NCBI GenBank assembly: GCA_947627855.1
Contig: CANQXR010000025.1
Coordinates: 1 to 35,397, forward strand
Length of the DNA: 35,397 nucleotides
Reading direction: 5' to 3'
Origin: an uncultured Clostridia bacterium
Lineage (GTDB): Bacteria > Bacillota > Clostridia > Lachnospirales > CAG-274
The position numbers were made by a program, and so were the translations under genes. Every line of letters starts with the position of its first letter. Position 1 is the stretch's first letter. The notes under the pieces were generated by a model that was given only the letters and a program-made list of their open reading frames with translations, made no database searches and had not been told where the DNA came from. Below, one piece after another: positions 25,101 through 33,906 of this stretch.

Positions 25101-25124
25101 CAGGCTCCTTCGGAGGTGTTGTAA

Positions 25125-26966
25125 ATGTGCGGAATAGTAGGATATGTAGGCGACAGGAATGCCGTTCCCGTTCTTTTGCAGGGGCTTAAAAAGCTTGAAT
25201 ACAGAGGATATGACTCTGCCGGTGTTGCTGTGTACAGCGAAACGGACGGAGAGGTCGTTGTGTGCAAGGCAAAGGGCAGAGTGGAAAATCTTGAAAACAA
25301 GCTCTATGACCACCCTGTGAAGGGCAGACTTGGCATAGGTCATACACGTTGGGCAACTCACGGCGTTCCATCGGACGTAAATGCTCACCCCCATTTTTCA
25401 AGCTCCGGCGAGGTGGCGGTGGTTCATAACGGCATTATAGAAAATTATATGGAAATAAAGGAAATTCTCCAGTCAAAGGGCTATGAATTCGTTTCCGAAA
25501 CAGATACCGAAACGGTGGCTCAGCTTATAGAATATTACTATAATGACTGCGGCGACATAACCGACGCCGTTTTCAGGGCTTTGGAGAAAATAGACGGCTC
25601 CTATGCTCTGGGAATAATATGCAGAGATTTTCCCGACAGAATGATTGCGGCAAAGAAAAACGGACCTCTTATAGTGGGACTCGGAGAGGGCGAGAATTTC
25701 ATAGCCTCGGATATGACGGCTATTCTCAAATATACGAGAAACACATATGTTCTTGAGGACGATGAGGTCGCTGTTATATATAAGGACGATGTAAAGATTT
25801 TCAATCTTGACAGGCAGGAAATCTCAAAAGAGGTATATGTTGTAAACTGGTCTATCGAAGCGGCGGAAAAAAGCGGCTATGACCATTTTATGCTTAAGGA
25901 GATTTTTGAACAGCCGAAGGTGGTTTCCGACAATCTCAACCATCGTTTCAAGGCTGACGGAACGGGAGTTTATCTTGACGGCATAAAGCTTGACAGGGAG
26001 GTTCTCAAAAGCATAAACAAAATATATGTTGTTGCCTGTGGAACGGCATATTATGCGGGACTTGTGGGCAAGTTCCTTATAGAGAAAATCGTGAGAATAC
26101 CTGTAAATTCAGATGTTGCAAGCGAATTCAGATATAAAGACCCCCTTATTGACGAAAACACACTTGTTCTTGCAATATCCCAGTCCGGCGAAACAGCCGA
26201 CACCCTTGAGGCGGTAAGGCTTGCAAAGCGCAGAGGGGCGAAGGTTCTTGCCATAGTCAATGTGGTAGGCTCAACCATTGCAAGAGAAGCGGGAGATGTG
26301 CTTTACACAATGGCAGGTCCCGAAATATCCGTAGCCTCCACAAAGGCATTTTCGGCTCAGGTTACGGCGATGTTTCTTCTGACGCTCCACATAGCTATGG
26401 AGTCGGGCAGAATGAGCCTTGAAGAATTCAGAGAAATAAAGCACGAAATGGAGCTTCTGCCATCTCACATAAACGCAATTCTTTCTCAGGCTCCCATAGT
26501 AAAGCGATTTATGGAAAAATATATAGACTCCAAAAATGTATTCTATATAGGCAGAGGGCTTGATTATATAGTATGCAGGGAAGGTTCTCTCAAACTCAAG
26601 GAAATAGCTTATCTCCACAGCGAGCCGTATGCGGCGGGAGAGCTTAAGCACGGTCCCATAGCACTTATAGAACCCAGCACTCTTGTTATAGGAGTTGCTA
26701 CACAGCAGGAGCTTTTTACAAAAACACTAAGCAACATAAAGGAAGTAAAGGCAAGGGGAGCAAGAGTGCTTATGATAGCCATGGAAGGCAGCACCGAAAC
26801 AAAGGAGTTTGCCGATGACTACATATTCATTCCCAGAACTCACCCCATACTTACGCCTCTTCTTGCAAATATTCCTCAGCAGCTTTTTGCATATTATATG
26901 GCAGTCGGGCTCGGAAACGATGTAGATAAGCCGAGAAACCTTGCAAAGAGCGTTACGGTGGAATAA
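25125..26966 (+). CDS. glmS: glutamine-fructose-6-phosphate aminotransferase (isomerizing)
   Basis: GlmS makes glucosamine 6-phosphate from fructose 6-phosphate and glutamine. The 613-residue protein begins MCGIVGYVG, with Cys2 exposed as the glutaminase nucleophile after methionine removal. The N-terminal amidotransferase domain (about 1-225) is followed by two sugar isomerase domains, with SDVASEFRYKDP and SQSGETADTLEA in the first and the C-terminal end DKPRNLAKSVTVE typical of GlmS. GGAGGT precedes the ATG. The 24-nt gap after glmM is too small for a glmS ribozyme, so the ribozyme control found in many Gram-positive glmS genes is absent here. Confidence 0.96.
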   Translation: MCGIVGYVGDRNAVPVLLQGLKKLEYRGYDSAGVAVYSETDGEVVVCKAKGRVENLENKLYDHPVKGRLGIGHTRWATHGVPSDVNAHPHFSSSGEVAVVHNGIIENYMEIKEILQSKGYEFVSETDTETVAQLIEYYYNDCGDITDAVFRALEKIDGSYALGIICRDFPDRMIAAKKNGPLIVGLGEGENFIASDMTAILKYTRNTYVLEDDEVAVIYKDDVKIFNLDRQEISKEVYVVNWSIEAAEKSGYDHFMLKEIFEQPKVVSDNLNHRFKADGTGVYLDGIKLDREVLKSINKIYVVACGTAYYAGLVGKFLIEKIVRIPVNSDVASEFRYKDPLIDENTLVLAISQSGETADTLEAVRLAKRRGAKVLAIVNVVGSTIAREAGDVLYTMAGPEISVASTKAFSAQVTAMFLLTLHIAMESGRMSLEEFREIKHEMELLPSHINAILSQAPIVKRFMEKYIDSKNVFYIGRGLDYIVCREGSLKLKEIAYLHSEPYAAGELKHGPIALIEPSTLVIGVATQQELFTKTLSNIKEVKARGARVLMIAMEGSTETKEFADDYIFIPRTHPILTPLLANIPQQLFAYYMAVGLGNDVDKPRNLAKSVTVE

Positions 26967-26979
26967 TCGGAGGTTTGTT

Positions 26980-27675
26980 ATGAAAACCATAGGCATTATA
27001 GGCGCAATGGATCTTGAGATAGACAAAATACGCCAAGATATGAATGTTATATCCGTAAAAAATATAGTGGGTATGGATTTTATACTCGGCAGGCTCGGCG
27101 GCTGCAGCTGCGTATTGGTGAAGTGCGGAATAGGCAAGGTAAATGCCGCCGTATGCACTCAGGTAATGATAGATCTGTACGCCGTAGACTGTATTATAAA
27201 TACGGGAGTTGGCGGCTCTCTCAGTCCGCAGCTGAGTATAGGGGACATTGTTATATCCTCCGAGGCTATGCAGCACGATATGGATATTTCCCCCTTGGGC
27301 TATGCTCCGGGAGTTATACCCGATATGGAAACATCTCTTTTTGAAGCCGATAAGGCTCTTATAGAGGCGGCGAGGGCGGCTCTTGTGGAGTGCGGCATAA
27401 GAGGAGTAATAGGAAGAGTGGCAAGCGGCGACAGGTTTGTTGCCGATGATAAGCTGAAAGCCCATATTGCCGACAGCTTCGGCGCAGTCTGCTGTGAAAT
27501 GGAGGGAGGAGCAATAGCCCACACCTGTTATCTCAACAGAATACCCTTTGTTATAATAAGGGCTATTTCCGACTCCGCAGACGGATCGGGAGATGTGGAC
27601 TATCCCGCATTCAAGGCAGCCGCAGCGGAAAATTCCGAAAAAATTGTAAGATTTATGGCAGACAGCATAGAATAG
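26980..27675 (+). CDS. mtnN: 5-methylthioadenosine/S-adenosylhomocysteine nucleosidase
   Basis: MtnN (Pfs) removes adenine from methylthioadenosine, S-adenosylhomocysteine and 5-deoxyadenosine. The 231-residue protein has MKTIGIIGAMDLEIDKI at the start (Glu13 matches the first catalytic Glu), NTGVGGSLSPQLSIGDIV, EMEGGAIAH (purine and ribose binding) and RAISDSADG with the catalytic Asp. An in-frame ATG at 26941 lies inside glmS. I chose 26980 because GGAGG lies correctly upstream and the length then matches the family. It follows glmS by 13 nt. Confidence 0.94.
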   Translation: MKTIGIIGAMDLEIDKIRQDMNVISVKNIVGMDFILGRLGGCSCVLVKCGIGKVNAAVCTQVMIDLYAVDCIINTGVGGSLSPQLSIGDIVISSEAMQHDMDISPLGYAPGVIPDMETSLFEADKALIEAARAALVECGIRGVIGRVASGDRFVADDKLKAHIADSFGAVCCEMEGGAIAHTCYLNRIPFVIIRAISDSADGSGDVDYPAFKAAAAENSEKIVRFMADSIE

Positions 27676-27726
27676 CACAGGGCAACGGCAAAAGGTCGGA
27701 GTTTACGCCTGTGTCGGAGGAATAAA

Positions 27727-28926
27727 ATGATTGACGGAATAAAAAAAGGTCTTAAAAAATATCTGGGACTTATAATAGTTATACTCATTGCCATAATTCT
27801 GTACAGAGCAATTGAAAGCGTTGATCTCAAAAAAAGCATGGAATGGGTCATAGTGCTTATGAAGCCCTTTATATACGGGCTTGTGATAGCTTATATACTC
27901 AATCCCGTTATAAGCTTTTTCAAGGATAATTTATTTTCCAGACTGAAGCTTTTCTATGGCAGAGAAAAAGCGGCAATGGGCGTATCCATGCTTCTTACTT
28001 ATTTTCTGCTTTTTGCGATCATATATTTTATGACGGTGAGCATTCTCCCTCAGATACTTTCAAGCGCACAGGGAATTATAAATTACCTGTTTACGCTGCT
28101 TCCCAAGCTGAGGGGAGGGCTTTCATCGGCGCTTACAGAATTTGAAACAAACAACAGCAGCGCAGGCAATCTCTACGAGGGAATAAATCAGACCATCACC
28201 ACCGCCTCCGATACTCTGCTGAATAATCTGAGCAATGTTGTTTCAACTCTTATAGAAAGCACCTATAATGTTGCAAGCTGGCTTTTCAATATGATAATCG
28301 GACTGGTTATATCCGTATATATGATACTCAATAAGGATAACCTTATAAACATGGTGAAAAAGACGGCTTACCTTGTTATGAGCCCCGGCACATACAATAT
28401 GTTCGGCGGCTTTATGAACGAAACAAACAGAACCTTTGAAAGCTTTTTCATAGGCAAGGCAATAGATTCCCTTATAATAGCCTTTATTTTCTTTTGCGGC
28501 TGTTGTTTTATAAACAGGGATTACGCTTTGCTTTTTGCCTGTGTAATAGGCATAACGAATATGATACCCTATTTCGGACCTTTTATAGGCGGTGTGCCCG
28601 TAGTTGCCCTTTGTCTTTTGCAGGAGCCTTATTCGGCAATATGGATGGCAATATTCATATTTGCTCTTCAGCAGTTTGACGGATATATATTGGGTCCCAA
28701 AGTACTGGGCAGCTCAATAGGTATAAAGCCCCTCGGCGTTATATTTGCCATACTTGTGGGCGGCGGCATTTTCGGTGTTATGGGAATGTTTTTCGGCGTG
28801 CCTGTTTTTGCCGTAATTTCAAAAACTCTTGACGGCTATATAGACTCAAGGCTGGAGAAAAAGAGAAGGGCTTTGGAACAAGGGGAGAACAGGGAAAAGG
28901 AGAGTGCAGAGTATGAGCAGTCCTAA
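27727..28926 (+). CDS. AI-2E family transporter (PerM/TqsA-like)
   Basis: The 399-residue protein has the AI-2E arrangement: about two N-terminal spans, a central periplasm-like segment with amphipathic helices (about 110-190), then several spans ending in GITNMIPYFGPFIGGVPVVAL and a basic C-terminal tail. The family is named after TqsA, which exports autoinducer-2, but most members have other or unknown substrates. It follows mtnN by 51 nt, with GGAGG before the ATG. MtnN makes S-ribosylhomocysteine, the precursor of AI-2, but no luxS is present nearby. The link to signalling is therefore only suggestive. Its end overlaps the CPBP gene by 14 nt. Confidence 0.88.
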   Translation: MIDGIKKGLKKYLGLIIVILIAIILYRAIESVDLKKSMEWVIVLMKPFIYGLVIAYILNPVISFFKDNLFSRLKLFYGREKAAMGVSMLLTYFLLFAIIYFMTVSILPQILSSAQGIINYLFTLLPKLRGGLSSALTEFETNNSSAGNLYEGINQTITTASDTLLNNLSNVVSTLIESTYNVASWLFNMIIGLVISVYMILNKDNLINMVKKTAYLVMSPGTYNMFGGFMNETNRTFESFFIGKAIDSLIIAFIFFCGCCFINRDYALLFACVIGITNMIPYFGPFIGGVPVVALCLLQEPYSAIWMAIFIFALQQFDGYILGPKVLGSSIGIKPLGVIFAILVGGGIFGVMGMFFGVPVFAVISKTLDGYIDSRLEKKRRALEQGENREKESAEYEQS

Positions 28927-29836
28927 GAAGATAAATAAAATGTTTTTTCTGTATGTTCTTTATGTCTGCACAATAGGAAATATTCTGATTCTTGCCGCCG
29001 GTATTGCTCTTGGGGTCATTATGCCCAACCTGCCTATGCCGAATATGTATGTGTGCATTCTCATTGTGCAGGACGTTCTGCTGCTTGCTTTGCCGATAGT
29101 GCTTTTTATATACAGATATAAAGCGGACATATATGAAATAATGCCGGTAAGAGGGCTATCGGTATGGAATATTATATATATTGTTATGACAGCTTTTCTG
29201 ATGATGCCGGTAATGGAGGTAATAGCGACAGTCACGTCATATTTTGCCCCCGATACCACGGCGGAGGTCACGGCGGAAATCCTGAGTACGCCTTTGCCCG
29301 TAGGACTTATCATAATGGCTCTTGGACCTGCGGTAATGGAGGAGGTTCTGTTCAGAGGTATCATTTTCGGAACACTGAAAAAATTCGGAACAAAAAAAGC
29401 AATCATTCTTTCCGCATTTTATTTCGGCATCTATCATATGAATCCATATCAGATACCCTACGCATTCTTTGCCGGAATAATACTTGCCCTTGTTGTATAT
29501 TATACAGGCAGCCTTATTGCATCTATCATAGTGCATTTTATTATAAACGGCTCTCAGGTTATGGCATTCTATTCATTGTCGGGAGCATACAGCGGCGAAA
29601 TGCAGGCGGCTCAGGAGTCGGCGGAGACCAGATCAGCCATAGTGTATATACCCACCATAGTGATATTCCTTGTAATATTCGGCGGACTTCTTGCTCTGAT
29701 GATGAGAGGGTTTATAAGATATAATAAAAGAAGGAACGGGGCAGCTCCTTTTTTAAAAACCGAATACAGATTTACAGATATTTATGTGCTGCTTTCAATT
29801 GTTCTTTTATTTGTATATTACATAATATTCGGTTGA
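28913..29836 (+). CDS. CPBP-family intramembrane metalloprotease
   Basis: The 307-residue integral membrane protein belongs to the CAAX protease and bacteriocin-processing family. Motif 1 is EEVLFRG (the EExxxR type), motif 2 is FGIYHMN, and motif 3 is HFIIN. The remaining length is hydrophobic, with about eight spans. I chose ATG 28913 over GTG 28904 because AAGGAGAG is 9 nt upstream of the ATG. It overlaps the AI-2E gene, suggesting coupled translation. Substrates are unknown; roles in this family range from bacteriocin self-immunity to membrane protein processing. Confidence 0.9.
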   Translation: MSSPKKINKMFFLYVLYVCTIGNILILAAGIALGVIMPNLPMPNMYVCILIVQDVLLLALPIVLFIYRYKADIYEIMPVRGLSVWNIIYIVMTAFLMMPVMEVIATVTSYFAPDTTAEVTAEILSTPLPVGLIIMALGPAVMEEVLFRGIIFGTLKKFGTKKAIILSAFYFGIYHMNPYQIPYAFFAGIILALVVYYTGSLIASIIVHFIINGSQVMAFYSLSGAYSGEMQAAQESAETRSAIVYIPTIVIFLVIFGGLLALMMRGFIRYNKRRNGAAPFLKTEYRFTDIYVLLSIVLLFVYYIIFG

Positions 29837-29891
29837 AACAGGCTTTCAGGCGGAAAATATCAAGAAATTGGTCCAAAATATAAAAAAAGAC

Positions 29892-29920
29892 TTTAAATTT
29901 TTATTTAAATGTTGTAAAAT
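29892..29920 (+). promoter_or_regulatory. possible promoter of yidC
   Basis: TTTAAA (29892-29897) and TAAAAT (29915-29920) are 17 nt apart. No terminator is visible after the CPBP gene, so read-through may also reach yidC. Confidence 0.35.
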
Positions 29921-29967
29921 AATAATATTACGGTCCGTTTTATGCGGCTTACTACAGGAGGAATCAG

Positions 29968-31047
29968 ATGTATACCCAAATTACGTTTCAGCTGTTAAGA
30001 GGTATGGTTCAGAAGGATCCCGGTACACTTACCGGCGCCATAGCTTATGTGCTTGGTGTGCTTATGAATTGGATCTATGACGGCATTTATTACCTTTTCG
30101 GCGAGAATAACTCTCTCGGACTTACCATTATTTTCTTTACGCTTGTTGCAAGAATACTTATGACACCTCTTGCATATAAACAGCAGAAATCTATGTATAT
30201 TATGAGGAAAATACAGCCGGAGATAACAAAGCTTCAGCAGAAATACTCAACCGCCTCGAAAGATCCGGAGGTTCAGAAGAAGCTTGCGGCGGAAACTCAG
30301 AAAATATACGCCAAGCATAAATACAATCCCTTTGGCGGCTGTCTGCCCCTTATAATACAGCTCCCTATTTTCTTTGCGCTTTATTATATTATGCAGAACG
30401 CATTCTTATATATACATCATATATCAGATGTGTACAACAACATTGCAAATATTATAATAAGCAATGCCGACCAGAGCTTTTTTGACAACGTACTGAAGGA
30501 TATAACTCTTTCAAAGGTGCCTGCGAGCTTACAGGCAAATTTCCATGTGCTTACAAACCCATCGGATTTGTGTAAGCTTCTCAATAAAATTGACGTGGGT
30601 CAGTGGAAAGCGATAGTTGACGCTTTGCCGGATTCCGTTTCGGCACAGCTTGACAAGCTTTATGCACAGCAGACTGCCATTGAATCTTTTCTTGGTGTGA
30701 GAATGACGGAAAGAGTAGGCTTTGATATAGGAAATCTTTTCACCAATTTCACAGACGTCAAAAATCTCAAGCTGCTTATACCGATACTTTCGGGCTTTAC
30801 AACTTGGTTTTCAAGCTATCTTATGACAAGCAAAAACAGTGTGGACAATCAGCAGCTTGCTCAGCAGCAGAGGATTATGAACATAGTTATGCCGCTTATG
30901 ATGGCGTGGATCACAGTATCTCTGCCCGCCGGCGTGGGATTGTACTGGATAGTGGGTAATATATTTATGGTTATTCAACAGCAGTTTTTCAATGTATATT
31001 TTGACAGACTTGCCAAAAAGGACAATGCTAAGGAGGAGAGGAAATAA
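29968..31047 (+). CDS. yidC: membrane protein insertase YidC/Oxa1
   Basis: YidC inserts and folds membrane proteins, alone or with the Sec translocon. The 359-residue protein has spans near 24-45, 50-70, 125-145 and later in the C-terminus. The groove arginine is Arg62 in LVARILMTPLAYKQQKSM, and NPFGGCLPLIIQLPIFFALYY and MPLMMAWITVSLPAGVGLYW are family hallmarks. There is no N-terminal lipobox, unlike many Gram-positive YidC proteins, and a long segment (about 150-250) separates the spans. AGGAGG precedes the ATG. jag follows with a 1-nt overlap. The usual origin-proximal neighbours rpmH and rnpA are absent upstream. Confidence 0.93.
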   Translation: MYTQITFQLLRGMVQKDPGTLTGAIAYVLGVLMNWIYDGIYYLFGENNSLGLTIIFFTLVARILMTPLAYKQQKSMYIMRKIQPEITKLQQKYSTASKDPEVQKKLAAETQKIYAKHKYNPFGGCLPLIIQLPIFFALYYIMQNAFLYIHHISDVYNNIANIIISNADQSFFDNVLKDITLSKVPASLQANFHVLTNPSDLCKLLNKIDVGQWKAIVDALPDSVSAQLDKLYAQQTAIESFLGVRMTERVGFDIGNLFTNFTDVKNLKLLIPILSGFTTWFSSYLMTSKNSVDNQQLAQQQRIMNIVMPLMMAWITVSLPAGVGLYWIVGNIFMVIQQQFFNVYFDRLAKKDNAKEERK

Positions 31048-32003
31048 TGGACTATATTGAAATGACCGGGAAAACCATCAACGAGGCAGTAGACAGCGCC
31101 AAGGAAATTCTCGGTTTAGGCTATGACGAAATTGACTATGAGGTTATTGAAGAGCCTCGCAAGGGCATTTTCGGAATAGGCTCAAAGCCTGCAAGAGTTC
31201 TCGTAAAGCGAATCGGCTTTGATATAGAAAAGGATAAGAAGGAAAAGGAAGAAAAGGCAGCAAAAGAAGCCGAAAAATTAAGAAAGCAGCAGGAAAAGGA
31301 AGCCGAAAGGTTAAAGAAACAGCAGGAGAAGGAGGCTCAGCTTGCGGCTAAGCAGGCGGAGAAGAAGGCTGAAAACATTAAGAAGAACGCCGAAAAGGCG
31401 GAGCAAACCGAAAGACCCAAAAAGCAGTATGCCGAGAAAAAGACACCTGCTCAGAAAAAGACCGCTCCCGTTAAGGAAACTGAGGTCAGCGAAGTAACGT
31501 CAGCAGAGCCGAAAGCAGAAGAAACCAAGGCTGAAATAAATACCGATAAGGCTGTTGAGGACGCTTCCGTATTTCTTAAAGAGGTTTTCAGAACAATGAA
31601 TCTTGATGTTGAGGTTGAAAAGCAGGACGAGAACGGACGTCAGCTTTATCTTAATCTCACAGGAGATGATATGGGAGTTATTATAGGAAAAAGAGGACAG
31701 ACCCTTGATTCTCTCCAATATCTTACAAACCTTATTGTCAATAAGGGAAACAGCCCGTATATAAGTATACATCTTGACACAAAGGATTACAGAAAAAAGA
31801 GAAAGGAAACCCTCGAAAATCTTGCAAAAAATCTTGCAAAGAAAGCAAAGCATATCAGACGCAATGTTATTCTGGAGCCTATGAATCCTTACGAACGCCG
31901 TATAATTCATTCCGCTCTTCAGAACGACCGTTATGTGACAACCTTCAGCGAGGGTGAAGAACCTTACAGACACGTTGTTATCTCACCAAAATATAAATAC
32001 TGA
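31047..32003 (+). CDS. jag: Jag/KhpB RNA-binding protein
   Basis: Jag (KhpB, EloR) is an RNA-binding protein linked to cell elongation and found next to yidC in Firmicutes. The 318-residue protein has the Jag N-terminal domain (1-55, with RKGIFGIGSKPARV), a long Lys/Glu/Ala-rich linker (about 60-165) likely to be helical or disordered, a KH domain with IIGKRGQTLDSL (212-223), and a C-terminal R3H domain with Arg284 and His288. Its start overlaps the yidC stop by 1 nt. The linker is longer than I would expect. Hairpin element 5 begins 47 nt after the stop. Confidence 0.94.
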   Translation: MDYIEMTGKTINEAVDSAKEILGLGYDEIDYEVIEEPRKGIFGIGSKPARVLVKRIGFDIEKDKKEKEEKAAKEAEKLRKQQEKEAERLKKQQEKEAQLAAKQAEKKAENIKKNAEKAEQTERPKKQYAEKKTPAQKKTAPVKETEVSEVTSAEPKAEETKAEINTDKAVEDASVFLKEVFRTMNLDVEVEKQDENGRQLYLNLTGDDMGVIIGKRGQTLDSLQYLTNLIVNKGNSPYISIHLDTKDYRKKRKETLENLAKNLAKKAKHIRRNVILEPMNPYERRIIHSALQNDRYVTTFSEGEEPYRHVVISPKYKY

Positions 32004-32050
32004 TATCTGAAAACAGGTTTCATACCCAAGCTTAGCCGACCAGCTTCAGG

Positions 32051-32170
32051 GGCGACGTGGGCGAGGCAAGGGGAAAAAAGCAGACGCCCCGCGGGCGTCT
32101 GCTTTTTTCCCCTTGCCTCGCCCACGTCGCCGTCTTTTTTCAGACCGCCACTGCGGTCTTAAAAAAGACG
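32051..32170. repeat. compound long-hairpin element 5 (two hairpins)
   Basis: Hairpin 5a has 39-bp perfect arms (32051-32089 and 32093-32131) with loop CGC. Hairpin 5b has 18-bp arms (32131-32148 and 32153-32170) with one C-T mismatch and loop CACT. Base 32131 belongs to both. The arm word GGGCGAGGCA (32059-32068) is shared with hairpin 3b. It lies between jag and the promoter of the trpB T-box. Confidence 0.93.
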
Positions 32171-32180
32171 AGCGAAACCC

Positions 32181-32209
32181 TTGACAGGCAATTTTTTTTG
32201 TGATATTAT
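32181..32209 (+). promoter_or_regulatory. promoter of the trpB leader
   Basis: TTGACA (32181-32186) and TATTAT (32204-32209) are 17 nt apart, 10 nt after hairpin element 5. Confidence 0.75.
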
Positions 32210-32215
32210 ATTTAC

Positions 32216-32475
32216 ATAGTTAAACCTGTGAGGCAGAAAAAAATCGTATTTGGCATTTTAAGCGAGCGAAAGACGGTGTGAGTTTCGTAGTGCTGTACGA
32301 ATAATATGGACTGCTGAGGGCGGCGTTAAATGCGCCGACGTCTGGCTTGCGTCAATAAGCCGGGGATATGTAGGTATCCCGCAGAGGAGCTTTCAAAGGC
32401 TTGAAACAAGGTGGCACCGCGAAATGAATTTTCGCCCTTGATGAGTATATTTTATGCTTGTCGAGGGCTTTTTTG
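32216..32475 (+). promoter_or_regulatory. T-box riboswitch, tryptophan type, controlling trpB
   Basis: A leader of about 300 nt precedes trpB. The T-box AAGGTGGCACCGCGA (32408-32422) contains TGGC, which pairs with the GCCA end expected for tRNA-Trp. A specifier loop can be drawn between stems GCAG/CTGC and TCGTA/TACGA, with TGG in ATAATATGGA (near 32305) as specifier codon. The terminator has GCCCTTGA (32434-32441) with TCGAGGGC (32461-32468), an inner AGTAT/ATGCT pairing and T6. The distal part of stem I is less canonical than in the leuA leader. Folding was done by eye. Confidence 0.87.
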
Positions 32476-32532
32476 TTTTGCTTACTGCGGGAAAGCTTAT
32501 ATGGTCATTAATAAAAGAAAGGAGATATAAAA

Positions 32533-33900
32533 ATGGCAAAAATTCCCTACAAAATCTATCTTGAAGAAAAGGAAATACCCACAAGCTGGTATAATGTGCG
32601 TTCGGCTATGAAGAATAAGCCTGCTCCGCTTTTAAATCCCGGCACACTTAAGCCCATGAAAGCGGAAGAGCTTGAGGGCGTATTCTGTAAGGAGCTTGTT
32701 GCTCAGGAGCTTGACAACGACACACCCTTTTTCAAGATACCTGATGAAATACTCGATTTTTATAAAATGTATCGTCCGTCACCTCTTATGCGTGCTTACA
32801 GACTTGAGAAACAACTGGGTACTCCCGCAAAAATCTATTATAAATTTGAGGGAAACAATACAAGCGGCAGCCATAAGCTGAATTCGGCAATAGCTCAGGC
32901 ATATTATGCAAAAAAGCAAGGTCTTAAGGGTGTTACTACCGAAACAGGAGCAGGTCAGTGGGGTACGGCGCTTGCAATGGCTTGTGCATATTTCGATTTG
33001 GACTGCAAGGTTTATATGGTAAAGGTTTCCTATGAGCAGAAGCCTTTCCGCCGTGAGGTTATGCGTACCTACGGCGCATCTGTAACGCCATCTCCCTCAA
33101 CCGAAACGGAAGTCGGAAGAAAGATACTTGCAGAACACCCCGGAACAACGGGAAGTCTTGGCTGCGCTATATCCGAAGCAGTTGAAAAGGCAGTAACAAA
33201 CGAGGGTTACAGATATGTGCTCGGCAGCGTTTTAAATCAGGTTTTGCTCCATCAGTCGGTTATAGGACTTGAAACAAAGGCGGCTCTTGACAAGGTTGGT
33301 GAGAAGGCTGACATTATAATAGGCTGCGCAGGCGGTGGCTCCAATCTGGGCGGACTTGTATCTCCCTTTATGGGCGAAAAGCTCAGAGGCGAAAGAGATT
33401 ATAAGATAATTGCAGTAGAGCCTGCTTCGTGTCCCAGCCTTACAAGAGGAAAATTTGCATATGATTTCTGCGACACAGGAATGGTTTGTCCCCTTGCGAA
33501 GATGTATACACTCGGCAGCGGATTTATTCCTGCGCCAAACCATGCCGGTGGTCTGCGCTATCACGGCATGAGCTCCATACTTTCACAGCTTTATCATGAT
33601 GGATATATGGAGGCTGTTTCATATAATCAGACAGATGTATTCGAGGCAGCAGAATTGTTTGCGCGTTCAGAAGGCATACTTCCCGCGCCTGAAAGCAGCC
33701 ATGCTATTAAGGGAGCTATCGATGAAGCCCTTAAGTGCAAGGAAGCAGGGGAGGAAAAGACCATAGTATTCGGTCTTACTGGAACAGGATATTTCGATAT
33801 GGTTGCTTATGAGAAGTTCCATAACGGTGAAATGAGCGATTATATTCCTACTGATGATGAAATAGGAGCTTATCTGGCTAAGCTTCCCAAAACAGGATAA
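32533..33900 (+). CDS. trpB: tryptophan synthase beta chain, TrpB2 type
   Basis: The enzyme joins indole and serine to give tryptophan using pyridoxal phosphate. The 455-residue length and N-terminal extension (ISO TrpB2-like start MAKIPYKIYLEEKEIPTSWY) mark the TrpB2 branch. Lys115 in SGSHKLNS binds the cofactor, TETGAGQWG (136-144) holds the catalytic Glu, and CAGGGSNLGG binds the phosphate. GGAGA precedes the ATG. It stands alone under a tryptophan T-box with no trpA or other trp gene, which fits a role in indole salvage or a scattered pathway. The convergent MATE gene ends 6 nt away with no terminator between. Confidence 0.94.
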   Translation: MAKIPYKIYLEEKEIPTSWYNVRSAMKNKPAPLLNPGTLKPMKAEELEGVFCKELVAQELDNDTPFFKIPDEILDFYKMYRPSPLMRAYRLEKQLGTPAKIYYKFEGNNTSGSHKLNSAIAQAYYAKKQGLKGVTTETGAGQWGTALAMACAYFDLDCKVYMVKVSYEQKPFRREVMRTYGASVTPSPSTETEVGRKILAEHPGTTGSLGCAISEAVEKAVTNEGYRYVLGSVLNQVLLHQSVIGLETKAALDKVGEKADIIIGCAGGGSNLGGLVSPFMGEKLRGERDYKIIAVEPASCPSLTRGKFAYDFCDTGMVCPLAKMYTLGSGFIPAPNHAGGLRYHGMSSILSQLYHDGYMEAVSYNQTDVFEAAELFARSEGILPAPESSHAIKGAIDEALKCKEAGEEKTIVFGLTGTGYFDMVAYEKFHNGEMSDYIPTDDEIGAYLAKLPKTG

Positions 33901-33906
33901 TTTTTT

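Noticed and set aside
25080..25125. glmS ribozyme
   Set aside because: The gap between glmM and glmS is 24 nt and has no catalytic-core-like fold.
24360..25394. A 344-residue minus-strand frame spanning the glmM-glmS junction
   Set aside because: It lies opposite two highly conserved genes and matches no family I know.
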